64,000 nucleotides of DNA. Origin: Ruegeria atlantica. Its GTDB lineage: Bacteria; Pseudomonadota; Alphaproteobacteria; Rhodobacterales; Rhodobacteraceae. The notes under the pieces are model-generated. The model was not told where the DNA came from. It saw nothing but the letters and a program-made list of their open reading frames with translations, and made no database searches. The first letter of the stretch is position 1, and each line of letters starts with the position of its first letter. Positions 56,471 through 64,000 of this stretch are shown one piece after another. The stretch covers positions 1 through 64,000 of the forward strand of contig NZ_CYPU01000023.1 in assembly GCF_001458195.1 (NCBI RefSeq). Direction: 5' to 3'. The position numbers were made by a program, and so were the translations under genes.

Positions 56471-57382
56471 ATGAAGAATGCTTTGATGCTTTCGGGGTTG
56501 ATGACAGCCCTCTCCAGCCTTCCCGCAATGGCTCAGGAGCTTGAGATTATTGGTAAGCCGGTTGATGGCGGCCTTGGGTTCCAGCCTGCTGCCACCAGCC
56601 TGGCCTTGGGGATTCAGCGGCTGGATGATATGATTCTGGTGATCATCACCGCGATCTGCCTGTTTGTTGCGGGTCTGCTGATCTACTGCATCATTCGCTA
56701 CAATTCGCGTAACAACCCTGAACCGGCGCGATTCTCGCACTACACCCCGGTTGAGATTGCCTGGACCCTTGGCCCGATCCTGATTCTGGTCTTCATCGGT
56801 GCCTTCTCGCTGCCAGTTCTGTTCAATCAGCAGGAAATCCCCGAAGGCGACATCACCATCAAAGTCGTTGGGAACCAGTGGTACTGGACCTACGAATACG
56901 TTGATCACGATTTCGCCTTCGACAGTTATCTGCTGGGCCATCCGGCCACATTGGATGAAGGCGCACGCCCGGCTGATGCGGATGTGACCCCATTTGTTCT
57001 GAATGATGCCATGCGTGCCAAACTGGCGGATGCGGGCTACAGCGATGACGAATGGCTGCTGGCCACTGATACCGCCGTTGTGGTTCCGGTTGGCAAGGTC
57101 ATCGTCATGCAGGTTACCGCTTCGGACGTGATCCACTCGTGGACTATCCCGTCCTTCGGCGTAAAGCAGGACGGTGTTCCGGGTCGACTGGCCGAACTGT
57201 GGTTCGAGGCCGAAAAGGAAGGCATCTATTTCGGTCAATGTTCCGAACTGTGCGGCAAGGACCACGCTTACATGCCAATCACCGTCAAAGTGGTCAGCGA
57301 AGAAGCATATGAGCAGTGGCTGCAAGGCGCGCTGGAAGATTATGCAGGTCAGCCCGCAGCCTATCAGGTTGCATCCAAGTAA
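56471..57382 (+). CDS. coxB: Cytochrome c oxidase subunit II
   Basis: A 303-residue subunit II of aa3-type cytochrome c oxidase. A signal peptide ([13 protein letters not shown]) and two membrane segments ([40 protein letters not shown]) precede the periplasmic CuA domain. CuA ligands are clear: His in [13 protein letters not shown], then [20 protein letters not shown] with Cys, Glu, Cys, His and Met. Start at 56471 (MKNALML). The catalytic subunit I gene (ctaD) is not adjacent, as is usual in Rhodobacteraceae. Confidence 0.95.
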   Translation: MKNALMLSGLMTALSSLPAMAQELEIIGKPVDGGLGFQPAATSLALGIQRLDDMILVIITAICLFVAGLLIYCIIRYNSRNNPEPARFSHYTPVEIAWTLGPILILVFIGAFSLPVLFNQQEIPEGDITIKVVGNQWYWTYEYVDHDFAFDSYLLGHPATLDEGARPADADVTPFVLNDAMRAKLADAGYSDDEWLLATDTAVVVPVGKVIVMQVTASDVIHSWTIPSFGVKQDGVPGRLAELWFEAEKEGIYFGQCSELCGKDHAYMPITVKVVSEEAYEQWLQGALEDYAGQPAAYQVASK

Positions 57383-57467
57383 TGACCCGCGCGGGCTGAA
57401 AAGCTCGCGCCAAAGGTAATGCAGGCTGCGCGGTATCCGCGCAGCTTTCGCCCCAGAAGGACCGGAA

Positions 57468-58424
57468 ATGAGCGACGCAAGCATCAATGCCAGCACAGTA
57501 AGCGCCCAATCCCACGCGGATGAGGCCAGCTTTGGCGATTTCTTTGCCTTGCTGAAGCCGCGCGTGATGTCGCTGGTCGTGTTCACCGCTTTGGTCGGCC
57601 TTCTTGCGGCACCGGTCCCTGTTCATCCATTCGTTGGCTTTTGCGCCATCCTGTTCATCGCCATTGGCGGCGGCGCATCCGGCGCTTTGAACATGTGGTG
57701 GGACGCCGATATCGACCGCGTGATGAAGCGGACCAAAGGCCGCCCGATCCCGTCTGGCAAGGTCCAGGAGGGTGAGGCGATGGCAATCGGGCTGGCCCTG
57801 TCCGGGCTGTCCGTTATTATGCTGGGTCTGGCAACCAATTGGTTTGCCGGCGCTTTCCTGGCCTTCACGATCTTTTTCTACGTTGTCGTCTATACGATGT
57901 GGTTGAAACGCTCGACGCCGCAAAACATCGTGATCGGCGGCGCGGCAGGGGCATTCCCGCCGGTCATCGGCTGGGTTGCCGCAACGGGGTCTATGTCCAT
58001 CGAGCCGTGGTTGATGTTTGCCCTGACCTTCATGTGGACCCCACCGCATTTCTGGGCGCTGGCGCTGTTCATGCGATCGGATTACGACGATGCGGGTGTT
58101 CCGATGCTGACCGTCACACATGGTCGCCGCGCCACGCGCTGGCACATTCTGGTCTATACCGGGCTGCTGGCCATGCTGGCTGTTGGAACCGCATTCTCGG
58201 GTATTGGCGGTCCGATCTACCTGGCCGTCGCTGTGGTGTTGAACGCGCTGTTCCTGCGCGGCGCGTGGCAGATTTCGCGCCGGAACGAGGATGACTCCGA
58301 GGCCGACAATTTCAAGGTCGAACGCGCGTTCTTCAAGCTGTCGTTGCTGTATCTGTTCCTGCATTTCGGTGCTATCTTGGTCGAAGCACTGCTGAAACCC
58401 TATGGGTTAGGAGGTTGGTCATGA
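57468..58424 (+). CDS. ctaB: Protohaem IX farnesyltransferase (haem O synthase)
   Basis: A 318-residue UbiA-family membrane prenyltransferase that makes haem O, the precursor of haem A for the oxidase. Motif ALNMWWDADIDRVMKRTKGR holds the Asp-rich substrate site and the family's R/K cluster; FALTFMWTPPHFWALALFMR is the second site. About nine hydrophobic segments. The stop overlaps the start of the next small gene (ATGA). Confidence 0.95.
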   Translation: MSDASINASTVSAQSHADEASFGDFFALLKPRVMSLVVFTALVGLLAAPVPVHPFVGFCAILFIAIGGGASGALNMWWDADIDRVMKRTKGRPIPSGKVQEGEAMAIGLALSGLSVIMLGLATNWFAGAFLAFTIFFYVVVYTMWLKRSTPQNIVIGGAAGAFPPVIGWVAATGSMSIEPWLMFALTFMWTPPHFWALALFMRSDYDDAGVPMLTVTHGRRATRWHILVYTGLLAMLAVGTAFSGIGGPIYLAVAVVLNALFLRGAWQISRRNEDDSEADNFKVERAFFKLSLLYLFLHFGAILVEALLKPYGLGGWS

Positions 58425-58582
58425 GCCTGCGCAAGAGCCACGAACTTCACCAACGCCGGTTCAGCCGTAACCTTGGGGTCGGCCTGACGCTGGCCGCCTT
58501 TATCGTGATCATATTTGGTCTGACGGTCGTAAAGGTTTCAGGAACAGATTTCAGCTTGGCGACGCAAGAGGTACAGAACTGA
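58421..58582 (+). CDS. Small single-span protein of the oxidase operon (CoxF-like)
   Basis: A 53-residue protein: MSLRKSHELHQRRFSRNLGV, one membrane helix (GLTLAAFIVIIFGLTVVKVS) and the tail GTDFSLATQEVQN. A basic N-terminus and a single span mark it as an inner-membrane protein with its tail outside. It overlaps ctaB by four bases and ctaG by one, so it is part of the operon. Similar tiny genes at this position in other Alphaproteobacteria are called CoxF or oxidase assembly factors; the role is unproven. Confidence 0.8.
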   Translation: MSLRKSHELHQRRFSRNLGVGLTLAAFIVIIFGLTVVKVSGTDFSLATQEVQN

Positions 58583-59157
58583 TGGCGCTGACAGGTCCTC
58601 AGAAAACTGTTGCGCAGACAGTTGGCGTGGTTGTCCTAATGGGCAGCCTGGCGTGGGCATCAGTCCCGTTTTACGATTGGTTCTGCCGCGTCACCGGTTT
58701 TGGTGGCACCACCGGTGTTGCTGCGACTGCGCCCGAGGATATTCTGGATCGCAAGGTCACCGTCCGCTTTGACGCCTCGAAGGCAAAAGGCATGGAATGG
58801 GAATTCAAGCCGGTCGCTCGCGAGATGGAAGTGCGTATTGGTGAAACCGGGCTGGCCTTTTATGAAGCCTACAACCCGACCGACCGCCCCATTGCCGGGC
58901 AGGCGTCCTACAACGTGACACCGTATTCGGCCGGCGGGTACTTTCAGAAAATCGCCTGTTTCTGCTTTGAAGAGCAGGTGCTGCAACCCGGTGAGCGTGT
59001 TGAGATGCCGGTCACCTTTTTCATCGACCCTGAAATGGTCGAAGATCTTGAAGCTAAGTATGTTCATACGATTACACTGTCGTATACATTCTACGAAATT
59101 GACCTGCCCGAGGGCTTTGCCGCCCTTGAGACGCAGGCTGATATAACAACGAACTAA
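58582..59157 (+). CDS. ctaG: Cytochrome c oxidase assembly protein CtaG (Cox11)
   Basis: A 191-residue Cox11-type copper chaperone that delivers copper to the CuB site. One N-terminal membrane anchor (VGVVVLMGSLAWASVPFYDW) is followed by the conserved FCRVTGFGGTTGVA, and the copper-binding CxC is in FQKIACFCFEEQVLQPGE. The domain ends with HTITLSYTFYE. Its ATG overlaps the stop of the small upstream gene. Confidence 0.95.
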   Translation: MALTGPQKTVAQTVGVVVLMGSLAWASVPFYDWFCRVTGFGGTTGVAATAPEDILDRKVTVRFDASKAKGMEWEFKPVAREMEVRIGETGLAFYEAYNPTDRPIAGQASYNVTPYSAGGYFQKIACFCFEEQVLQPGERVEMPVTFFIDPEMVEDLEAKYVHTITLSYTFYEIDLPEGFAALETQADITTN

Positions 59158-59179
59158 CGCCTGTAGGTGAGGGACGCTG

Positions 59180-59995
59180 ATGGCACACGCAAAAAACCAT
59201 GATTATCACATTCTGGCCCCGTCGATCTGGCCTCTGATCGGCGCGATCGGCGGCTTTGTGATGCTGTTCGGAGCCGTCCTGTGGATGCACGGGGTTACCT
59301 CGTGGATGTTCTGGGCCGGTCTGGTGGCCGTTCTTTACACCATGTTCGCATGGTGGTCCGAGGTTGTGGTCGAAAGCCGCCAGGGAGATCACACACCGGT
59401 TGTCCGCATCGGCCTGCGCTATGGCTTCATCCTGTTCGTAATGTCCGAGGTGATGTTCTTCTTTGCCTGGTTCTGGTCGTTCTTCAAACATCGCATGTAC
59501 CCGATGTACGACTATGCCGGTACCGAATACATCCAACCTGACATTCATGCTGTTGACCCGTTCCACCTGCCGCTGATCAACACACTGGTCCTGCTGCTGT
59601 CGGGCTGTGCAATCACCTGGGCGCACCACGCGCTGGTGCACGGCAATGATCGCAAGGCGCTGGTGCAGGGGTTGGCTATCGGTATCGCTCTGGGCGTCGC
59701 ATTCACAGGTCTGCAGGCATTTGAATACTATGAGCTGCTGGCGCATGAAGGCTGGAAATTCGGCGGTGATCAGTTCTATTCGAACTTCTTCATGGCAACC
59801 GGCTTTCATGGGTTCCACGTTCTTATCGGTACCATCTTCTTGTCAGTGTGCTTAATCAGGGCGCTCAAGGGTGACTTCACGCCTGAGAAACACGTCGGGT
59901 TTGAGGCGGCTGCCTGGTACTGGCACTTCGTTGACGTTGTCTGGCTGTTCCTGTTCTTCGCAGTATACATCTGGGGCCAGGCGCCGTTGATGTAG
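59180..59995 (+). CDS. coxC: Cytochrome c oxidase subunit III
   Basis: A 271-residue, seven-helix subunit III. Typical segments: [80 protein letters not shown] and the end [28 protein letters not shown] lies ahead of the ATG. A strong terminator follows the stop, ending the oxidase operon. Confidence 0.96.
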   Translation: MAHAKNHDYHILAPSIWPLIGAIGGFVMLFGAVLWMHGVTSWMFWAGLVAVLYTMFAWWSEVVVESRQGDHTPVVRIGLRYGFILFVMSEVMFFFAWFWSFFKHRMYPMYDYAGTEYIQPDIHAVDPFHLPLINTLVLLLSGCAITWAHHALVHGNDRKALVQGLAIGIALGVAFTGLQAFEYYELLAHEGWKFGGDQFYSNFFMATGFHGFHVLIGTIFLSVCLIRALKGDFTPEKHVGFEAAAWYWHFVDVVWLFLFFAVYIWGQAPLM

Positions 59996-60018
59996 CGCCA
60001 GACGGGCGAACAAACTGC

Positions 60019-60046
60019 AAAAGCCGCCCTTTCGGGGCGGCTTTTT
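60019..60046 (+). terminator. Rho-independent terminator after coxC
   Basis: AAAAGCCGCCC, a short loop, GGGCGGCTTTT and a further T-run form a classic terminator. It lies 24 bases after the coxC stop and separates the oxidase genes from surf1. Confidence 0.92.
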
Positions 60047-60165
60047 CTCTATTCTGGGCGCAAGATTGCGCCCCATACAATTGCAAGGTTGCCTTTCTGC
60101 GGCTGCAGCCCTTAACAAGACGCCGGCTCTTGCAGAGCCTTCGAACAACACAACCTGGTCCTGAC

Positions 60166-60843
60166 ATGCGCCGCATTCTCTTTCTGATGATCTTTGGCAT
60201 TGCCGGTCTGGCGATCCTTGTGTCGCTGGGTGTCTGGCAAATGCAGCGGTTGGCGTGGAAACAAGGCGTTTTAGCCGAAATCGAAAATCGGATTTCAGCC
60301 GACCCGGTTGATTTGCCTGACACCGTGTCGCCTGATGCTGATAAGTATCTGCCGGTCACGATTGCGGGCGAGATCGAGCCGGGCGAGATCCACGTCCTTG
60401 TCTCGGTCAAACAGGTTGGGGCGGGCTATCGCATCATCCAATCTTTCAGCACAAATGACCGGACAATTCTTGTGGACCGGGGCTTTGTTCCTGTGACCGC
60501 GAAGCACGATCAAAGGCTGAATGGACCGATGGAGATCACTGGAAATCTGCACTGGCCGGACGAAATTGACGGCTACACGCCTGAGCCGGATATTGACGAC
60601 AATATATGGTTTGCCCGCGATGTACCGAACCTGGCCGCCGCACTTGGGGCTGAGCCTGTTCTGCTAATCGCGCGGTCGCAAACCGACCCCAACATCACAC
60701 CCTTGCCTGTTTCGGTGACGGGTATCCCGAATGATCACTTGCAATATGCAATAACATGGTTTGGCCTGGCTTTGGTTTGGGCCGCGATGACCGGATATTT
60801 TCTGTGGCGCAGCCGCGCCCCTTCTGAGAGTGACGCGACATGA
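60166..60843 (+). CDS. SURF1-family oxidase assembly protein
   Basis: A 225-residue Surf1 protein for haem A delivery or oxidase maturation. Membrane helices lie at both ends (ILFLMIFGIAGLAILVSLGV and LQYAITWFGLALVWAAMTGY), with typical GVWQMQRLAWKQ, ILVDRGFVPV and DHLQYAITW motifs. Start at 60166 (MRRILFL). The stop overlaps the thrC start (ATGA). Confidence 0.92.
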   Translation: MRRILFLMIFGIAGLAILVSLGVWQMQRLAWKQGVLAEIENRISADPVDLPDTVSPDADKYLPVTIAGEIEPGEIHVLVSVKQVGAGYRIIQSFSTNDRTILVDRGFVPVTAKHDQRLNGPMEITGNLHWPDEIDGYTPEPDIDDNIWFARDVPNLAAALGAEPVLLIARSQTDPNITPLPVSVTGIPNDHLQYAITWFGLALVWAAMTGYFLWRSRAPSESDAT

Positions 60844-62228
60844 AATACATCTCGACCCGCGGGCAGGCGCCCGAACTGACGTTTGAAGAGGCGATGCTGA
60901 CCGGATTGGCTCGTGACGGTGGTCTGTACCTGCCTGCCGAGATCCCGGTGATGACGCAGGATGAGATCGCAGCACTGGCCGGACTGTCCTTTGAGGAAAT
61001 CGCGTTCCGGGTGATGTGGCCCTATGTCAGCGGATCTTTCGGTGAGAGTGAGTTCAAGGAGATCATCGGCCGCGCCTACGAAGGCTTCGGCCATGACGCC
61101 CGCGCGCCATTGAAGCAGTTGAACGAAAACCACTTCCTGTTGGAGCTGTTCCACGGGCCGACCTTGGCCTTCAAAGACTTCGCCATGCAACTGATCGGTC
61201 AACTATTTCAGGTGGCGCTGAAGCGCCGTGGCGACCGTGTGACCATCGTTGGCGCGACCAGCGGTGACACCGGATCGGCTGCGATTGAAGCGTTCCGGGG
61301 GCTCGACGCCGTGGACGTGTTCATCCTGTTCCCGCATGGCCGAGTTTCGGAAGTGCAGCGTCGGCAGATGACGACACCTTCGGACAGCAACGTGCATGCG
61401 TTGGCCGTGGACGGCGATTTTGACGATTGTCAGGCCGCGCTGAAGGACATGTTCAACGATTTCGACTTCCGCGACGGCGTGAAGCTGGCAGGCGTGAATT
61501 CGATTAACTTTGCCCGTGTTCTGGCGCAGATCGTCTACTTCTTCTCCGCTGCTGTCAGCCTCGGCGCGCCACATCGCAAAGTCAGCTTTACGGTGCCGAC
61601 CGGCAATTTCGGTGACATCTTCGCGGGCTACCTTGCAAAGCGTATGGGCCTGCCAATTGACCGTCTGGTTGTCGCCACCAACCAAAACGACATCCTGCAT
61701 CGTTGCCTGTCGGGCGAGGGGTACTTCAAGGGCGACACCATCCCCTCGATCAGCCCGTCGATGGACATTCAGGTCAGTTCGAACTTTGAGCGTGCGCTCT
61801 ACTATGCGTATGGCGAGGATGGCGGCGCCGTCGCGCAGTTGATGGATGAATTGAAGAACGGCGGCTTCAATGTCAGCCAGGGCGCAATGGAAGCGCTGCG
61901 CGAAAGCTTTGACTCGGGCCGTGTATCCGAGGATGAGACGCTGGCGACAATCAAGTCCACTCTGACCCATAGTGCGGAACTGGTTTGCCCGCATACCGCC
62001 GTGGGCATCAAGGTTGCAGAAGAGCATCGCTCGACCGACGTTCCGATGATCACACTGGCCACCGCACATCCCGCAAAATTCCCGGCAGCGGTCGAGAAGG
62101 CGAGCGATGTACATCCGCCCCTTCCATCCCGCATGTCTGATCTGTATGAACGTCCGGAACGGGTGACCCGTATTGCAAACGATTTGGGTGCCCTCGAGGA
62201 TCATATCAAAAGGCATATTGCTGAGTGA
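60840..62228 (+). CDS. thrC: Threonine synthase
   Basis: A 462-residue PLP enzyme converting O-phosphohomoserine to threonine. The N-terminal signature YISTRGQAPELTFEEAMLTG is specific; the PLP Lys is in PTLAFKDFAMQLIGQLFQ, the phosphate-binding loop in GATSGDTGSAAIEAF, and VPTGNFGDIFAGYLAKRMGL follows. Stop and next start overlap (GTGA). Confidence 0.96.
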   Translation: MKYISTRGQAPELTFEEAMLTGLARDGGLYLPAEIPVMTQDEIAALAGLSFEEIAFRVMWPYVSGSFGESEFKEIIGRAYEGFGHDARAPLKQLNENHFLLELFHGPTLAFKDFAMQLIGQLFQVALKRRGDRVTIVGATSGDTGSAAIEAFRGLDAVDVFILFPHGRVSEVQRRQMTTPSDSNVHALAVDGDFDDCQAALKDMFNDFDFRDGVKLAGVNSINFARVLAQIVYFFSAAVSLGAPHRKVSFTVPTGNFGDIFAGYLAKRMGLPIDRLVVATNQNDILHRCLSGEGYFKGDTIPSISPSMDIQVSSNFERALYYAYGEDGGAVAQLMDELKNGGFNVSQGAMEALRESFDSGRVSEDETLATIKSTLTHSAELVCPHTAVGIKVAEEHRSTDVPMITLATAHPAKFPAAVEKASDVHPPLPSRMSDLYERPERVTRIANDLGALEDHIKRHIAE

Positions 62229-63487
62229 CTGTCAGACAAGACCAACTGAAGAACGGATTTCGTATCGTCAGTGAACATATGCCGGGGTTGCAATCGGCGG
62301 CCATCGGCATCTGGGTGACCGCCGGTGGGCGGCACGAGCGGATTGAACAAAACGGTATCGCGCATTTCCTTGAGCATATGGCTTTCAAGGGAACCAAGCG
62401 CCGTTCGGCTTTGCAAATCGCCGAGGCGATCGAGGACGTGGGCGGGTATATCAACGCCTACACGTCGCGCGAGGTGACGGCTTATTACGCGCGTGTTCTC
62501 AAAGACAATGTGGCGCTGGCGATGGATGTCATCGGTGACATTGTTCTGAACCCGATCTTCGACCCGCGTGAGATCGAAGTTGAACGCGGTGTGATCCTAC
62601 AGGAAATCGGTCAGGCCTATGACACGCCCGACGATGTGATCTTTGATTGGTTGCAAGAGCAGAGCTATCACGATCAACCGCTGGGTCGAACCATTCTGGG
62701 TCCGACCGAACGAGTCAGTGCGTTTTCGCGCGAAGATTTGTCCGGGTTTGTGGCTGAACACTATGGTCCCGAACAGATGATCCTGTCTGCTGCTGGTGCC
62801 GTTGATCATGATGCGTTGATGAAAACCGCTGAAGCGTTGTTTGGCCATCTTAAACCCCGCAAAGGGCTGATCCCAGAAACCGCCCGTTTCACCGGCGGCG
62901 AAGCCCGGCAGGAGAAAGAGCTGGAACAGGCCCATTTCGCGCTGGCGCTGGAAAGCCCCGGCTATCGCGACGATGCGATCTATACCGCACAGATTTATTC
63001 GACGGCGCTGGGCGGCGGCATGTCCTCTCGCCTGTTCCAGGAAGTGCGCGAAACACGCGGGTTGTGCTACACGATCTTTGCGCAGACCGGAGCTTATGCC
63101 GATACCGGCACGACGACGATTTACGCCGGAACGTCAGCAGATCAGGTCGCAGAGCTGGCCAGCATAACGATTGATGAGATGAAGCGCGCTGCCGAAGACA
63201 TGAGCGCCGAAGAGGTCGCTCGCGCCCGCGCGCAGATGAAAGCCGGTATGCTGATGGGGCTGGAAAGCCCGTCGAACCGGGCGGAACGTCTGGCGCGTTT
63301 GGTGCAGATCTGGGACCGGGTTCCCTCGCTTGAGGATGCCGTGGCCAAGATCGACGCCGTCAGCACCGAAGATGTGCGTGCCTTCGCCGAACAGATGGCA
63401 GTGCAGGCCCCAGCCGCGCTGGCGCTTTACGGTCCTGTCTCGGGCGCACCCACGCTGGCGCAATTGCAGGAGAGGCGTGCGGCGTGA
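62225..63487 (+). CDS. M16-family zinc peptidase (processing-protease-like)
   Basis: A 420-residue peptidase of the mitochondrial processing peptidase / PqqL branch. The inverted zinc motif HFLEHMAFKGTKRRS (HxxEH) with the distal Glu in ERGVILQEIGQAYD shows it is catalytically competent; the C-terminal R/Y region is RLFQEVRETRGLCYTIFAQT. GTG start overlapping thrC. The substrate is unknown. It is a conserved neighbour of thrC in this group. Confidence 0.92.
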   Translation: MTVRQDQLKNGFRIVSEHMPGLQSAAIGIWVTAGGRHERIEQNGIAHFLEHMAFKGTKRRSALQIAEAIEDVGGYINAYTSREVTAYYARVLKDNVALAMDVIGDIVLNPIFDPREIEVERGVILQEIGQAYDTPDDVIFDWLQEQSYHDQPLGRTILGPTERVSAFSREDLSGFVAEHYGPEQMILSAAGAVDHDALMKTAEALFGHLKPRKGLIPETARFTGGEARQEKELEQAHFALALESPGYRDDAIYTAQIYSTALGGGMSSRLFQEVRETRGLCYTIFAQTGAYADTGTTTIYAGTSADQVAELASITIDEMKRAAEDMSAEEVARARAQMKAGMLMGLESPSNRAERLARLVQIWDRVPSLEDAVAKIDAVSTEDVRAFAEQMAVQAPAALALYGPVSGAPTLAQLQERRAA

Positions 63488-64000
63488 TGCTGTTGGGCAG
63501 ACGCAAGCTGAAACTTGAAACCGAGCGCCTGAGCTTGCGCCCGCCCGCGCATTCCGACTTTAACGACTGGGCGGCGCTACGGCGCGCGTCACAGGAATAC
63601 CTAACGCCGTGGGAGCCGATCTGGGCCAAGGATCACCTAAGCCGCAAGTCCTTTACCAACAGGGTTTATTGGGCGCAGCGCTCCGTGGCCGGTGGGACGG
63701 CGATCCCAATGTTTTTGTTCCGTCGCACGGATGATGTGCTTTTGGGGGCCATCACGCTGGACAATGTCCGTCGCGGCCCGGCGCATGCAGGAACCTTGGG
63801 ATATTGGACGGGCCAGTCTTTTGCCCGTCAGGGTTACATGCGCGAGGCCATTGGTGCGATCGTTCATCACGCCTTTACCCGACTGGACCTGAGTAGGATT
63901 GAGGCTGCCTGCCTGCCCGAGAACAAACCATCACGTGGGTTGCTGGAAAGTTCGGGGTTCAAATACGAGGGCGTGGCGCAGTCGTATCTGCAGATCAACG
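63487..64000 (+). CDS. GNAT-family N-acetyltransferase (RimJ/RimL-like), 3' end off window
   Basis: The first 171 or so residues of an acetyltransferase, starting MLLGRRKLKLETERLSLRPP. The acetyl-CoA-binding region is visible (LGYWTGQSFARQGYMREAIG, AIVHHAF, RIEAACLPENKPSRGLLESS, GFKYEGV), with the last two segments characteristic of the ribosomal-protein acetyltransferase RimJ. Its ATG overlaps the M16 stop by one base. The gene continues beyond position 64000. Confidence 0.9.
   Translation, partial: MLLGRRKLKLETERLSLRPPAHSDFNDWAALRRASQEYLTPWEPIWAKDHLSRKSFTNRVYWAQRSVAGGTAIPMFLFRRTDDVLLGAITLDNVRRGPAHAGTLGYWTGQSFARQGYMREAIGAIVHHAFTRLDLSRIEAACLPENKPSRGLLESSGFKYEGVAQSYLQIN

Noticed and set aside
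57294-58364. A 356-codon open frame opposite ctaB
   Set aside because: Antisense shadow of haem O synthase, rich in His/Arg/Gln as such shadows are.
61203-62216. A 337-codon open frame opposite thrC
   Set aside because: Antisense shadow of a clear threonine synthase; no motif or ribosome-binding site.

Overview
The window reads as Alphaproteobacteria, most likely a marine Rhodobacteraceae (Roseobacter group). Signs are the split cta/cox operon (subunit II, ctaB, a tiny CoxF-like gene, ctaG, subunit III, surf1) running into thrC and an M16 peptidase, the fhs / chorismate mutase / folD cluster, an alphaproteobacterial Tad pilus locus, and Roseobacter-like IS5 and IS6 elements. Species cannot be named from the sequence alone. 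The part from about 8.85 kb onward is core chromosome. The first 8.8 kb looks plasmid-derived.

Layout. (1) 1-8843, accessory: a partial IS5-family element; a Rep_3-type replication initiator divergent from a parA-parB operon with an origin-like region between them; four 17-bp parS-like palindromes; then IS6 debris in inverted orientation around two decayed DUF1254-family genes. (2) 8844-15643: tex, whose stop codon lies at an IS6 remnant junction; an Ldh_2-family oxidoreductase; a YceI-cytochrome c fusion divergent from an ECF sigma/anti-sigma pair; a DUF1612-like regulator. (3) 15.65-20.0 kb, a second IS-scarred patch: IS5 internal-deletion remnant, intact IS6 element, malic enzyme, decayed membrane gene, scrambled IS6 fragment. 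(4) 20.0-31.8 kb, a one-carbon / methylated-amine region: a small secreted protein of unknown function, a DUF1989-GcvT fusion, a cupin, a betaine-type ABC importer with a tandem-fused permease, a divergent LysR regulator, and fhs, chorismate mutase and folD. The likely logic is uptake of a methylated compound, removal of a one-carbon group onto tetrahydrofolate, and oxidation of that group through FolD and Fhs. (5) 32.0-37.2 kb: membrane LytTR regulator, Lhr-like helicase with PdeM nuclease, and an AAA ATPase beside the pilus genes. (6) 37.3-48.0 kb: Tad/Flp pilus genes, all on the minus strand. (7) 48.3-56.3 kb: lytic transglycosylase, scoAB, topA, dprA, tldD. (8) 56.3-64.0 kb: cytochrome oxidase genes preceded by a perfect FNR-type box, then surf1, thrC, M16 peptidase and a GNAT gene cut by the window edge.

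No rRNA, tRNA or CRISPR array was seen. Function calls come from motif and family recognition by eye; no search was run.
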